NCBI RefSeq assembly: GCF_023073335.1
Contig: NZ_JADPJG010000017.1
Location: 64,969 to 128,968 of the forward strand
DNA from: Bradyrhizobium sp. 21
Lineage (GTDB): Bacteria; Pseudomonadota; Alphaproteobacteria; Rhizobiales; Xanthobacteraceae
Direction: 5' to 3'
Length of the DNA stretch: 64,000 nt
Notes under the pieces: model-generated
What the model saw: only the letters and a program-made list of their open reading frames with translations
What the model was told of the DNA's origin: nothing
The model's database searches: none
Translations under genes and position numbers: made by a program
In this document: piece after piece, positions 29,485 to 37,747 of the stretch
How positions within the stretch are numbered: position 1 is the stretch's first letter
Layout: each line of letters starts with the position of its first letter

Positions 29485-30064
29485 AGCAAGCTCTTTCCGG
29501 TTGGCGGTCATCGCAAAAAGCGGGACCGCCGGGTTGCACCCATCGCCCCACCCAAAACCTGAACCTCGGGGTCAAAACCCTTCGGACACGCGCCGGGCGA
29601 GACGACAATTCAAAGCCTGCCCTCCGGGAGCCCGCTAGAGCCCACGGCGTGTCGAGGTCCGAACCAAACCCATTCCGCGACCGACCCTAAGGCGGCACGA
29701 AGTGAAATCCGGTCTTCACCCGTCTATGCAGGCCATGCGATTAAGCCGTTGAGAAATCGAAATTCCCCGCGGGCGCCTGCAGTCTTGGACAGGACAAGGT
29801 CAGCCGGCGAACCGCCCGACCTCTGCCCGCATTCCTCCAACAGACGGGTTTTCCTTCCTTTTCCGGCAATCCTCACGGACGTCCTGAAAGGGAATGATCT
29901 CCTGTCTTGTCGGGTTTTCTGAATGCGTGCACGAACGCGCCAGCCGAGGCCGGCACGTCCGGAGGCGGTTCTTTAACCGCTCGGGGCCTGCTTGCCAAGA
30001 GCAAAATTCACACCAGTTCCAATCCGTTGCGGTGAGGGCGTGACCCGGCCCGACAAGGACCGAT
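29485..30064. other. rplJ leader and upstream non-coding region
   Basis: About 580 bases with no supported gene. The rplJL-rpoBC mRNA is expected to start here; in other bacteria L10 binds its own leader to repress translation. I cannot identify that RNA fold with confidence. A small perfect hairpin GCGGTT-AACCGC lies at 29965-29980 and a purine-rich stretch (minus strand) at 29835-29865. Confidence 0.5.
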
Positions 30065-31021
30065 TCAGGCCGATTTGACCCCGTAGGGCAGCGGCTTGCC
30101 CGCGAAGAACGACGTCAGATTGTCCAGCACACAGTTCTGCATGGCGACGTGCGATTCGAGGGTATGGCCGCCGATATGGGGGGCGAACACCACATTGGGG
30201 AGCGCCGTCAGCGCGTCGGGGGCGTGCGGCTCCTTCTCGAAGACGTCGAGGCCAGCGCCGGCGATGGCCTTGTCGGTCAGCGCCGCGACCAGGGCCTTCT
30301 CGTCAATCACCGAGCCCCGCGAAATGTTGACGACATAGCCGTCCGCGCCGAGGCGCTTGAGGATATCGGCATTGACCGCGTGCTGGGTCTCGGCCCCTGC
30401 CCGGACCGCGATCATCAGCACGCTGCACCAGTCGGCGAGCGCCTCAAGCGACGGGAAATATTGATAGGGCGGAATGTCGTATCTGGTGCGGCTGAAATAG
30501 CCGACCTCCGCCTCAAAAGCCGCGCAGCGCGCGGCAATCTTGCGGCCGATCTCGCCCATCCCGTAGACGCCGATGCGGCGGCCGGGCATGCCGGCCTGCG
30601 GACGCATCATCGGCGATTGCTTTGAAGCCGCCCAGTCGCCGCTGCGGACATATTGGTCGGCGATCAGGATCCGCCGCGTCGTCGCCAGCATCAGGGTCAT
30701 CGCGATGTCGGCGACCGAGGCCGCATTGGCGCCGGGGCTGTGGCCGACCGCGATGTTGCGGCTGGCTGCCGCCTTCAGGTCGACGCCGTCATAGCCGGTG
30801 CCGTAGCAGACGACGGCGCCGAGCTTCGGAAAGAGGTCCATGGCTTCCGCATCGAGGGGCGAGCCGCCCGCAGTCAGCATGGCGCGGACGCCGCCGAGCT
30901 CCTCGGCCGAAAACACCTCCCGCGGCGGCTTACCGCCAGTGTCGAGCAGTTCGAACCGTTCAGCGAAGCGCGCCATCATCGTCTTGGGAAAACGCGAGTA
31001 GATCAGGACCTTGTCAGTCAT
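30065..31021 (-). CDS. D-isomer-specific 2-hydroxyacid dehydrogenase family protein
   Basis: 318 residues. NAD(P)-dependent reduction of a 2-keto acid. The nucleotide-binding motif is GVYGMGEIGRKIAARC (GxGxxG), and the catalytic Arg, Glu and His appear in NISRGSVIDEKAL and FAPHIGGHTLESH. The preceding YGTGYDGVDLKAA is a conserved family block. It is inserted between rplA and rplJ, which are neighbours in most bacteria, and is separated from rplA by a hairpin. The start at 31021 (MTDKVLIYSRF) is preferred because an upstream ATG falls close to that hairpin. Its exact substrate (glyoxylate, hydroxypyruvate or other) is not evident. Confidence 0.88.
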   Translation of the reverse strand: MTDKVLIYSRFPKTMMARFAERFELLDTGGKPPREVFSAEELGGVRAMLTAGGSPLDAEAMDLFPKLGAVVCYGTGYDGVDLKAAASRNIAVGHSPGANAASVADIAMTLMLATTRRILIADQYVRSGDWAASKQSPMMRPQAGMPGRRIGVYGMGEIGRKIAARCAAFEAEVGYFSRTRYDIPPYQYFPSLEALADWCSVLMIAVRAGAETQHAVNADILKRLGADGYVVNISRGSVIDEKALVAALTDKAIAGAGLDVFEKEPHAPDALTALPNVVFAPHIGGHTLESHVAMQNCVLDNLTSFFAGKPLPYGVKSA

Positions 31022-31056
31022 TGTTCTTGTTTCCAGTGAACGCCGCCACAAACGAC

Positions 31057-31090
31057 GAGGGGCGGAATCGGTTGCCCAATTCCGCCCCTC
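31057..31090 (-). terminator. Hairpin between rplA and the dehydrogenase
   Basis: Perfect 12-base inverted repeat: GAGGGGCGGAAT at 31057-31068 and its complement at 31079-31090, with a 10-base loop. It starts about 20 bases after the rplA stop codon on the minus strand. The following sequence is only modestly T-rich (GTCGTTTGTGG), so termination may be partial. Confidence 0.65.
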
Positions 31091-31110
31091 GCCTCATGCA
31101 AATTCCAACC

Positions 31111-31803
31111 TCAGCCGAGAATGGTGCCCGGCTCGACCTTCACGCCGGGACCCATCGTCGAGGACACCGCAACGCGCTGGATGTAGGTGCCCTTGGAACC
31201 AGCGGGCTTCGCCTTCGAGACAGCATCGGCCAAGGCCTTGATGTTCTCGACCAGCTTCTCCTCGGTGAACGAGGCCTTGCCGACGCCGGCCTGCAGGATG
31301 CCGGCCTTCTCGACACGGAACTCGACCGAGCCGCCCTTGGCACCCTTCACCGCGCCGGTGACGTCCATGGTCACAGTGCCGATCTTCGGGTTCGGCATCA
31401 GGCCGCGCGGGCCGAGCACCTTACCAAGACGGCCGACTAGCGGCATCATGTCGGGGGTCGCAATACAACGGTCGAAATCGATCGTTCCGTTCTGCACCTT
31501 CTCGACCAGGTCTTCGGCGCCGACGACGTCGGCACCTGCAGCCTTGGCCTCGTCGGCCTTGGCACCGCGGGCGAACACGCCGACGCGGAGCGTACGGCCG
31601 GTGCCATTCGGCAGGGTCACGACGCCACGGACCATCTGGTCGGCGTGACGGGGATCGACGCCGAGATTGATCGCGACCTCGATGGTCTCGTCGAACTTCG
31701 CCTTCGCGCGTTCCTTGACCATCTTGATGGCGTCCGCGAGCGGGTAAAGCTTTTCGCGATCAACGCCTTCGCGGGCTTTGTTCAAACGCTTTCCGATTGC
31801 CAT
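31111..31803 (-). CDS. rplA: 50S ribosomal protein L1
   Basis: 230-residue L1-stalk protein. MPNPKIGTVTMDVTGAVKGAKGG is the family signature (seen here as MPNPKIGTVT). In other bacteria L1 represses its own rplKA mRNA. It follows rplK after 6 bases and is followed by a hairpin rather than by rplJ. Confidence 0.98.
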   Translation of the reverse strand: MAIGKRLNKAREGVDREKLYPLADAIKMVKERAKAKFDETIEVAINLGVDPRHADQMVRGVVTLPNGTGRTLRVGVFARGAKADEAKAAGADVVGAEDLVEKVQNGTIDFDRCIATPDMMPLVGRLGKVLGPRGLMPNPKIGTVTMDVTGAVKGAKGGSVEFRVEKAGILQAGVGKASFTEEKLVENIKALADAVSKAKPAGSKGTYIQRVAVSSTMGPGVKVEPGTILG

Positions 31804-31809
31804 GAGCCC

Positions 31810-32238
31810 TTACCCCGCCACTTCCAGACCCATCGAACGGGCAGAGCCCTCGACCATCTTCATGGCCGATTCGATCGAATCGCAATTGAGATCCTTCATC
31901 TTCTTCTCGGCGATCTCGCGCACCTGCGCCTTGGTCACCGCGCCGGCCTTGTCACGGCCCGGCGCCTTCGAGCCGGACTGGATCTTCGCAGCCTGCTTGA
32001 GGAAGAAGGACATCGGGGGCGTCTTCATCTCGAACGTGAACGAACGATCGGCATAGATCGTGATCACGACGGGAATCGGGGTGTTCTTCTCTTCCTTCTG
32101 GGTCTGGGCGTTGAACGCCTTGCAGAACTCCATGATGTTGAGACCGCGCTGACCAAGCGCGGGACCGATCGGGGGCGAAGGATTCGCCGCACCGGCCGGG
32201 ACCTGAAGCTTCAGGTATCCGGTCACTTTCTTTGCCAT
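31810..32238 (-). CDS. rplK: 50S ribosomal protein L11
   Basis: 142-residue GTPase-centre protein required for RelA activation. GAANPSPPIGPALGQRGLNI is the thiostrepton-region signature (key residues PSPPIGPALG). A good Shine-Dalgarno, AGGAG, precedes the ATG, and a GCCGGC-AGC-GCCGGC hairpin (32255-32269) lies just before it and may be part of the L1-binding leader. Confidence 0.98.
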   Translation of the reverse strand: MAKKVTGYLKLQVPAGAANPSPPIGPALGQRGLNIMEFCKAFNAQTQKEEKNTPIPVVITIYADRSFTFEMKTPPMSFFLKQAAKIQSGSKAPGRDKAGAVTKAQVREIAEKKMKDLNCDSIESAMKMVEGSARSMGLEVAG

Positions 32239-32338
32239 GTATCACTCCTGTTGTGCCGGCAGCGCCGGCGGTTTCAGGTTCCGTGGTTGGGATCGAGCGC
32301 GGCTGGCGACCGCCCTCTTCCTCCCACGGCCTCTTGTC

Positions 32339-32361
32339 GCGTGAGACCTGAGGCCTCACGC
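32339..32361 (-). terminator. Hairpin just downstream of nusG
   Basis: A 7-base perfect inverted repeat (GCGTGAG at 32339-32345, CTCACGC at 32355-32361) begins 8 bases after the nusG stop codon. No T-run follows, so it may be a processing or pausing structure between secE-nusG and rplKA rather than a terminator. Confidence 0.35.
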
Positions 32362-32369
32362 TCGTCCGG

Positions 32370-32930
32370 TCAGACCTTCTCGACCTGACCGAATTCCAGT
32401 TCGACCGGCGTGGCGCGGCCGAAGATCGACACCGCGACCTTCACGCGCGAACGCGCCTCGTCGATTTCCTCGACCACACCCGAGAACGAGGCGAACGGGC
32501 CGTCGGCCACGCGCACGTTCTCGCCGATCTCGAACGACACCGACGCCTTCGGCCGCTCCACGCCCTCCTGCACCTGGTGCAGGATGCGCATGGCCTCGGC
32601 TTCCGAGATCGGCATCGGCTTGTTCTCGGCGCCGAGGAATCCGGTCACTTTCGGCGTGTTCTTGATCAGATGAAACGCCTCGTCGGTCAGCTTCATCTTC
32701 ACCAGCACGTAGCCCGGGAAGAACTTGCGCTCGGCGTCGATCTTGCGGCCGCGGCGCACTTCCGTGACCTTCTCGGTCGGAACCAGCACCAGCTCGAACA
32801 GCTCCTCGAGCCCGCGCTGCTTGGCCTGCTCGCGGATCGATTCGGCGACCTTCTTCTCGAAGTTCGAATAAGCGTGGACGATGTACCAGCGCTTGTCGGA
32901 CGATTGGGTTGCAGCGGCTGCTGTTGCCAT
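32370..32930 (-). CDS. nusG: Transcription termination/antitermination protein NusG
   Basis: 186 residues. The NGN domain starts at WYIVHAYSNFEKKVAESI and contains KFFPGYVLVKM. The KOW domain is at the C-terminus (FASFSGVVEEIDEARSRVKV). It couples RNA polymerase to Rho or to the ribosome through S10. Its ATG shares one base with the secE stop codon (TGATG), so the two are translationally coupled. Confidence 0.98.
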   Translation of the reverse strand: MATAAAATQSSDKRWYIVHAYSNFEKKVAESIREQAKQRGLEELFELVLVPTEKVTEVRRGRKIDAERKFFPGYVLVKMKLTDEAFHLIKNTPKVTGFLGAENKPMPISEAEAMRILHQVQEGVERPKASVSFEIGENVRVADGPFASFSGVVEEIDEARSRVKVAVSIFGRATPVELEFGQVEKV

Positions 32931-33121
32931 CAGTGAATGCCCAGAAGGAAGGTAATGAGGTAGCGGATGACCTGGTCGGCGGCGAAGAAGAAGATCGAGG
33001 CCACGGCGACCATGACGAACACCATGATGGTGGTGATGGTGGTCTCGCGGCGGGTCGGCCAGGTGACCTTGGCGGTCTCCGAGCGTACTTCCTGCAAGAA
33101 CTTGAACGGGCTGACTGCCAT
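32930..33121 (-). CDS. secE: Preprotein translocase subunit SecE
   Basis: 63-residue one-helix form. The N-terminal amphipathic part has FLQEVRSETAKVTWPTRRET, the conserved SecE cytosolic motif, followed by a single membrane helix near residues 31-55. The start at 33121 (MAVSPFKFLQ) is chosen by family length; an upstream ATG at 33247 would add 42 non-homologous residues. First gene of the secE-nusG(-rplKA) unit. Confidence 0.96.
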   Translation of the reverse strand: MAVSPFKFLQEVRSETAKVTWPTRRETTITTIMVFVMVAVASIFFFAADQVIRYLITFLLGIH

Positions 33122-33500
33122 CGTTTGATGTCCAACGTCCGTCGACAGACGCGAATGAATTTCAGGGATCCGAACAGCCGCCGTTGGCCCAGCCCTCTGT
33201 CTCGAAGGATGAGCCGGAAACCGGACTCGATTGTTCGGGGATTTCAAAGCCGCGCCGGATATCCGCGTTTAACGGGCCGGCAGCGAGTGCCGGGTATCTA
33301 CTGCGGATGGGGCCAAAGGTCAAGATAGAGCGGGTTCGCGCGGGCAACCCGGCCTCCCCGGGCGACAGAGCAGAGCCTCGGTCGATCAAGGGCTTATACG
33401 CCGCTGCAAAGCGCGGTCCCAGGGCTTCAGCCGGATTCCTGCGAAACGATACCAACCGGGGCGCCCCCTCGCCTGCGCCCCCTTCAGCGACCTCGCCCGG
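33122..33500. other. Non-coding region upstream of secE
   Basis: About 380 bases with no supported gene. It contains a good promoter for secE (separate entry). In many alphaproteobacteria tRNA-Trp lies here; I looked for a tRNA and for a copy of the tRNA-Trp 3' end and found neither. It forms the left border of the carbohydrate cluster. Confidence 0.55.
33295..33323 (-). promoter_or_regulatory. Probable sigma70-like promoter of secE-nusG
   Basis: Minus strand TTGACC (33318-33323), 17-base spacer, TAGATA (33295-33300), about 175 bases upstream of the secE start. Both boxes and spacing fit a housekeeping promoter. Its position just before the translocase/antitermination unit supports the call. 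Confidence 0.6.
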
Positions 33501-34769
33501 TCAGTCGGCCCGCTCGACCATCGAAATGCCCGGCAACGGCACAACGAATTTTCCGCCCTCGGCGAAATAGCGGGCATGCTTGGCCCGGATCGGGTCCACG
33601 TAGCGCCAGGCGAAGACGACGACGAACGCCGGCTTGCGCTCGTAAAGGGCGGCCGGCGGCAGGATCGGAATGTCGTAGCCCGGGCCGGCCATCACGTTCC
33701 CCTTCTTGAGGTCGTCGTCCACCAGGAAGTCGATCTTGTTCTCCAGGCCGAACTGCGGCAGCAGGGTCGTGGTGCCGACAGAGACGCCGTAGCCGGCCAC
33801 GAGTTGACCGCGCGCATGGGCGGCATCGGCCATCGCGACCAACTCGTCGCGGATGGCGGCGATCCTCTTCGCATAGGGCGCATAGTAGGCCGACTGGTCC
33901 ACGCCGAGCCGGTCCTCCTCGGCGATGAAGCGCGCGACCTCCGCTGACGGCTTCTTCGCGCCGCCGGCACGCTGCACTGTCACGCGAATCGAGCCGCCTT
34001 TGGTCTCGATGTGCTGGACGTCGATCACTTCCATGCCGAGGCGCGCGAAGAAGCGCGTCAGCGGCTTGATGTTAAAATACGACAGATGCTCGTGATAGAC
34101 GGTGTCGAGAAGGTTCTTCTCGGTGACGTCGACGCCGTACTGCGTTTCGAAAACGAACAGCCCGTCCGGCGCAAGCACGTCGCGAACCCCGATCACCAGC
34201 GGATCGAGATTGTCGACATTGGCGATCATGTTGTTGGCGATCACGACGCTGGCCGCACCATGGCTTTGCAGGATGCGGTGACCGATGGCATCGGTGAAGA
34301 AATCGCCGATGGTCTCGATTCCCGCTGCCGTCGCACGCCGGGCGATGTCGACCGCGGGATCGACACCCAGCACCCGCATGCCGCGCTCTTTGAAGAAGCC
34401 GAGCAGCGATCCGTCATTGCTGCCGAGCTCGACGACCAGCGAGCCCGGCGCGATTCCGAATCGGCTGACGACGTCGTTGGCATAGCCTGCGAAATGCTCC
34501 CGCAGGCCGAGCGAGAGCGAGGTGGTGTAGACGTAGTTTCGGTACTGGATCTCCGGATTGCCGACATGGAGAATCTGCAGGTGGCCGCAATCTGCACACA
34601 GGTGCAGCGCCATCGGCACCGCGGCCCGAAAGACGGGATCGTCGACGCTGGCGTCCGGTACCTGGAAATTTGGCGTGCCGATGGGCATGCCTGCCATCGG
34701 GACGACCAGCTCTTGCTTGTCCGAATGACAAAGGCGGCAGGTTTGGCGGACGTAGAACAGGTTTTTCAT
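33501..34769 (-). CDS. NovU/TylC3-like sugar C-methyltransferase (copy 1)
   Basis: 422 residues with the three-part layout of SAM-dependent sugar C-methyltransferases. An N-terminal zinc site uses C11, C14, C58 and C61. The central SAM domain has VVELGSNDGSLLGFF (112-126) and the typical YHEHLSYF. The C-terminal Rossmann-like domain carries AGYGVSVGTTTLLPQFGL. Such enzymes methylate NDP-4-keto sugars at carbon to make branched sugars. It is the last gene of a short minus-strand group (isomerase, flippase-like protein, this gene) at the left edge of the cluster. A second family member lies at about 52-53 kb. Confidence 0.85.
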   Translation of the reverse strand: MKNLFYVRQTCRLCHSDKQELVVPMAGMPIGTPNFQVPDASVDDPVFRAAVPMALHLCADCGHLQILHVGNPEIQYRNYVYTTSLSLGLREHFAGYANDVVSRFGIAPGSLVVELGSNDGSLLGFFKERGMRVLGVDPAVDIARRATAAGIETIGDFFTDAIGHRILQSHGAASVVIANNMIANVDNLDPLVIGVRDVLAPDGLFVFETQYGVDVTEKNLLDTVYHEHLSYFNIKPLTRFFARLGMEVIDVQHIETKGGSIRVTVQRAGGAKKPSAEVARFIAEEDRLGVDQSAYYAPYAKRIAAIRDELVAMADAAHARGQLVAGYGVSVGTTTLLPQFGLENKIDFLVDDDLKKGNVMAGPGYDIPILPPAALYERKPAFVVVFAWRYVDPIRAKHARYFAEGGKFVVPLPGISMVERAD

Positions 34770-34853
34770 CGTGGAACCGGAAAACGGAGAGATGCGGGCG
34801 GGTGAGGCAATCTCACCCCGTGAAGATCAGATCGACGGCAATGGTCAAGAGAG

Positions 34854-35876
34854 TCAAGGGTGGCTCGATGCCTCCCCGGCCTTCGCCAGCCCGTAGTTCG
34901 GCGATTCATCCGCTGCCTTTGCCGCCTTGTCCGCTGAATACAAGCCGCGCTCCGGACTGACCAGCCAGATCACGCCCCCTGCGAGACCGACGATCACGCT
35001 GACGGCCCCCAGCAGGAGCGAGACCGACAGCGCCTCCTCGGAAGGAACGCCGGCGAGGCCCAGACAGCCGACCATCGCCCCCTCACGGACGCCCCAACCG
35101 CTGATCGAGATCGGAACAGCCGTCAACAGCACCACCGGCGGAATCAGGATGCCGGCATCCAGCAGGGAGAGCTGCGCCCCCACGCCGCGCGCCAGGGCGT
35201 AACAGGCCACCGCCGTCACGAGATGGATGAGGAGCGCCGATCCGAACAGCAAACCGCGTCGCTCGGATTGCAGGAGAAGAAACCTGACGAGCGTTCCGAA
35301 CCGGACGAAGCTTGCGATCGCGGGAAGCGCGATGAGGCGTTTGGGCAAACGATCGAGCGTCAACAAGACCACGGTACCGGCGACGCCCGCCAGCGTCAGC
35401 CCGCCGATGGCCAGGATCGCGGCCTGATTCGACACGCGTGACATCAGGAACGGCAATCCGGCCACCATCAGCACGATCAAGCCGATCAAAGCCGTGAAAC
35501 GGTCTGCCGCAACGCCCTTGACCGCGTCCGGCCACTGCACGCCACGCTGGCGCAGCAGCCACATCCGCACCGCGTCGCCCCCGACCGACGACGGCAGCAC
35601 CTGGTTGAACCAGAGGCTGATCATGAGTATCCGCCAGCCGGCGAGCCAGTCCAGCGACACGCCGAGCGCGCGCATGATCAGCTCCCACCGGCCGTTGAGC
35701 ACGAAGGTCTGAAAGAAGATCAGTGCCAGCGCGAGACCAAACATGACGGGATCGACGGAAACGAGATGGGTCCGCAACTGGCGAAGGTCGAGACCGCGCG
35801 CGATGTAGACCAGCACGGCGATCGAGAGCAGCAGCTTCACCGAAAACAGGGCCGCCTGCTTGAACCGCGACTGCAT
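34854..35876 (-). CDS. Flippase-like membrane protein, LPG-synthase TM family (copy 1)
   Basis: About 340 residues, with eight or more hydrophobic helices. Conserved patterns LDWLAGWRILMISLWFNQVL, GGDAVRMWLLRQRG and AVPISISGWGVREGAM place it in the LPG_synthase_TM (UPF0104) family. Members include the membrane half of MprF and many proteins of glycan loci with unproven transport roles. The start at 35876 avoids a 29-base overlap with the isomerase gene. It is clearly paralogous to the protein at 48.5-49.5 kb, with the same motifs in the same order. Confidence 0.82.
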   Translation of the reverse strand: MQSRFKQAALFSVKLLLSIAVLVYIARGLDLRQLRTHLVSVDPVMFGLALALIFFQTFVLNGRWELIMRALGVSLDWLAGWRILMISLWFNQVLPSSVGGDAVRMWLLRQRGVQWPDAVKGVAADRFTALIGLIVLMVAGLPFLMSRVSNQAAILAIGGLTLAGVAGTVVLLTLDRLPKRLIALPAIASFVRFGTLVRFLLLQSERRGLLFGSALLIHLVTAVACYALARGVGAQLSLLDAGILIPPVVLLTAVPISISGWGVREGAMVGCLGLAGVPSEEALSVSLLLGAVSVIVGLAGGVIWLVSPERGLYSADKAAKAADESPNYGLAKAGEASSHP

Positions 35877-35889
35877 CGGATGCCCCGCC

Positions 35890-36477
35890 TCAGGACGCAG
35901 GATATTCCGCGCGACCAATGACGAGGTCGATCGCGGCCATCATCCAGAACTGGTGCGTGGTCTCGACAATGTTGTAGCTGCGGCTGTCGGCGTAATAATT
36001 GACGTCGCCGAGATTGCGCAGCGGATTGTCCTCGTTCATGCCCGACAGCGTGATCACATCGAGCTTCATCGTCCGCGCCTGCGCGACCGCATTGAGAATG
36101 TTCTTCGAGCGCCCCGACGAACTGATCGCGACCAGGCAGTCGCCGGCGCGGGCGCTCAGCCGTACGGCATGCGCGAGCCAGTCCTCGAAACCGTAATCAT
36201 TGGCGAGGCACGACATCATGCTGGCATCGCTGAAGCAGAGGGCGGGCACGGATGCGTTCTTCGCCAAGTCGATCGCGAGGTGCGAGGCGATGCCGGCCGA
36301 ACCGCCATTGCCGATGAAGATGACGCGACCACCCTGCTCGCGCGCGCGCAACCACATCGCGCGGGTCGCGGAAATTCTGGCGAAAACCCCGTCGTCGATC
36401 GCGGTCGCGCGATGAAGACGCCCCACATAATCGTCGAGGAAAGCCTTGTGATCGCGATCGACGGACTCGGCAGGCAT
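35890..36477 (-). CDS. GmhA-like SIS-domain sugar-phosphate isomerase
   Basis: 195 residues from this start, the usual GmhA length. GRVIFIGNGGSAGIASHLAI (key residues GNGGSA) and LVAISSSGRSKNIL are the phosphosugar-binding loops; the end MAAIDLVIGR matches GmhA-type proteins. GmhA converts sedoheptulose 7-phosphate to D-glycero-D-manno-heptose 7-phosphate. A heptose-type role here is supported by the HldE-like enzyme next door but unproven. ATG codons at 36501 and 36567 are alternative starts; none has a clear ribosome-binding site. Confidence 0.83.
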   Translation of the reverse strand: MPAESVDRDHKAFLDDYVGRLHRATAIDDGVFARISATRAMWLRAREQGGRVIFIGNGGSAGIASHLAIDLAKNASVPALCFSDASMMSCLANDYGFEDWLAHAVRLSARAGDCLVAISSSGRSKNILNAVAQARTMKLDVITLSGMNEDNPLRNLGDVNYYADSRSYNIVETTHQFWMMAAIDLVIGRAEYPAS

Positions 36478-36638
36478 GGGTTCGCGGCTCGACTGCAACA
36501 TGACGCCGTCATACCGACTGTTACTAGGGATTGCAAAGGTATATTGCTTGCAAAACCCACGAACCACTGTTAGTCGGCGTCAGGGTTTCACTCAACATTG
36601 GCGACGCCCGCAGGGCATTCGCGCTACGGATGTTCCCT
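36478..36638. promoter_or_regulatory. Divergent promoter region of the carbohydrate cluster
   Basis: This short segment separates the minus-strand isomerase/flippase/methyltransferase group from the plus-strand main operon and must hold promoters for both. It is locally AT-rich (around 36520-36556) and has two TTGCAA boxes 16 bases apart centre to centre, which could be -35 elements or an operator. I cannot assign -10 boxes with confidence. Confidence 0.45.
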
Positions 36639-37664
36639 ATGAAATGCATCGTTACTGGCGGCGCCGGCTTCATCGGCAGCCACCTCGTCGACCGCCTCCT
36701 CGACGACGGCCACGAGGTGATTGCGCTCGATAATTTCGTCATCGGGCGCCCCGAAAATCTGGCCGCGCGCGCCGATTCAGGGCGACTGAAGATTGTGCGA
36801 GCCGACGTCACCGACCTCGAATCGATTAGGCCGTATTTCCACGGTATCGACTGGGTCTTCCATCTCGCGGCGCTGGCCGACATCGTTCCCTCGATCGAGT
36901 CCCCGATCCCGTATCACCGCGCCAATGTCGACGGCACGGTCAACGTCCTCGAGGCCGCTCGGCAGGCGGGCGTCCGCCGCTTCGTCTACGCCGCGTCGTC
37001 ATCCTGCTACGGAATTCCCGACGCCTATCCGACGCCGGAGAGCGCCGAAATCCGGCCGATGTATCCCTATGCGCTCACCAAGAATCTCGGCGAGCAGTGC
37101 GTCATGCACTGGGGCCAAGTCTACAAGCTGCCCGCTGTCGCGCTGCGCCTGTTCAACGTGTACGGGCCGCGCCATCGCACCACAGGCACCTACGGCGCCG
37201 TGTTCGGCGTGTTCATGGCGCAGAAGCTCGCCGGCAAGCCCTTCACGGTGGTCGGCGACGGCGAGCAGACCCGCGACTTCACCTTCGTTAGCGATGTCGC
37301 CGACGCCTTCGTGACCGCTGCAAGCTCCGAGGTCTCGAACGAAATTTTCAACGTCGGCTCCGACAACACCTATAGTGTCAACCGGCTGGTCGAGCTTCTC
37401 GGGGGCGACAAGGTCCACATTCCCAAGCGCCCCGGCGAGCCCGATTGCACCTATGCCGACATCACCAAGATCAAGCGGGTCCTGAAATGGGCGCCCAAGG
37501 TGAAATTCGAAGACGGCGTCGCGACGATGCTGACGTCGATGGACCAGTACAAGGACGCACCGCTGTGGACGGTGGACAAGATCGCGGACGCCACGAAGGA
37601 CTGGTTCAAGTATCTTGGTGACGACAACGACGCGTCGGGCACGCCGCGTAACGCAAGCTATTGA
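36639..37664 (+). CDS. NAD-dependent sugar epimerase/dehydratase (extended SDR)
   Basis: 341 residues. It starts MKCIVTGGAGFIGSHL (TGGAGFIGS = NAD-binding GxxGxxG), with the active site Ser in ASSSCYGIPD and the YxxxK pair in YPYALTKNLGE. RLFNVYGPR is typical of UDP-hexose 4-epimerases such as GalE and WbpP. The likely substrate is a UDP-sugar, but the exact reaction is not determined. First gene of the rightward operon; the ATG at 36639 is chosen because the Rossmann motif starts at once. Confidence 0.87.
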   Translation: MKCIVTGGAGFIGSHLVDRLLDDGHEVIALDNFVIGRPENLAARADSGRLKIVRADVTDLESIRPYFHGIDWVFHLAALADIVPSIESPIPYHRANVDGTVNVLEAARQAGVRRFVYAASSSCYGIPDAYPTPESAEIRPMYPYALTKNLGEQCVMHWGQVYKLPAVALRLFNVYGPRHRTTGTYGAVFGVFMAQKLAGKPFTVVGDGEQTRDFTFVSDVADAFVTAASSEVSNEIFNVGSDNTYSVNRLVELLGGDKVHIPKRPGEPDCTYADITKIKRVLKWAPKVKFEDGVATMLTSMDQYKDAPLWTVDKIADATKDWFKYLGDDNDASGTPRNASY

Positions 37665-37747
37665 ACAGGTTCGCCAGATAACGTCGCCGCGAATCGATCA
37701 ATTTCGGGCCGGCCGGCTAAGGCGGACCGGCGCTTTGGATAATACAC

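Noticed and set aside
33122..33500. Duplicate of the tRNA-Trp 3' end as an integration (att) site near secE
   Set aside because: I compared the last 20 or so bases of the tRNA with this region and found no convincing match.
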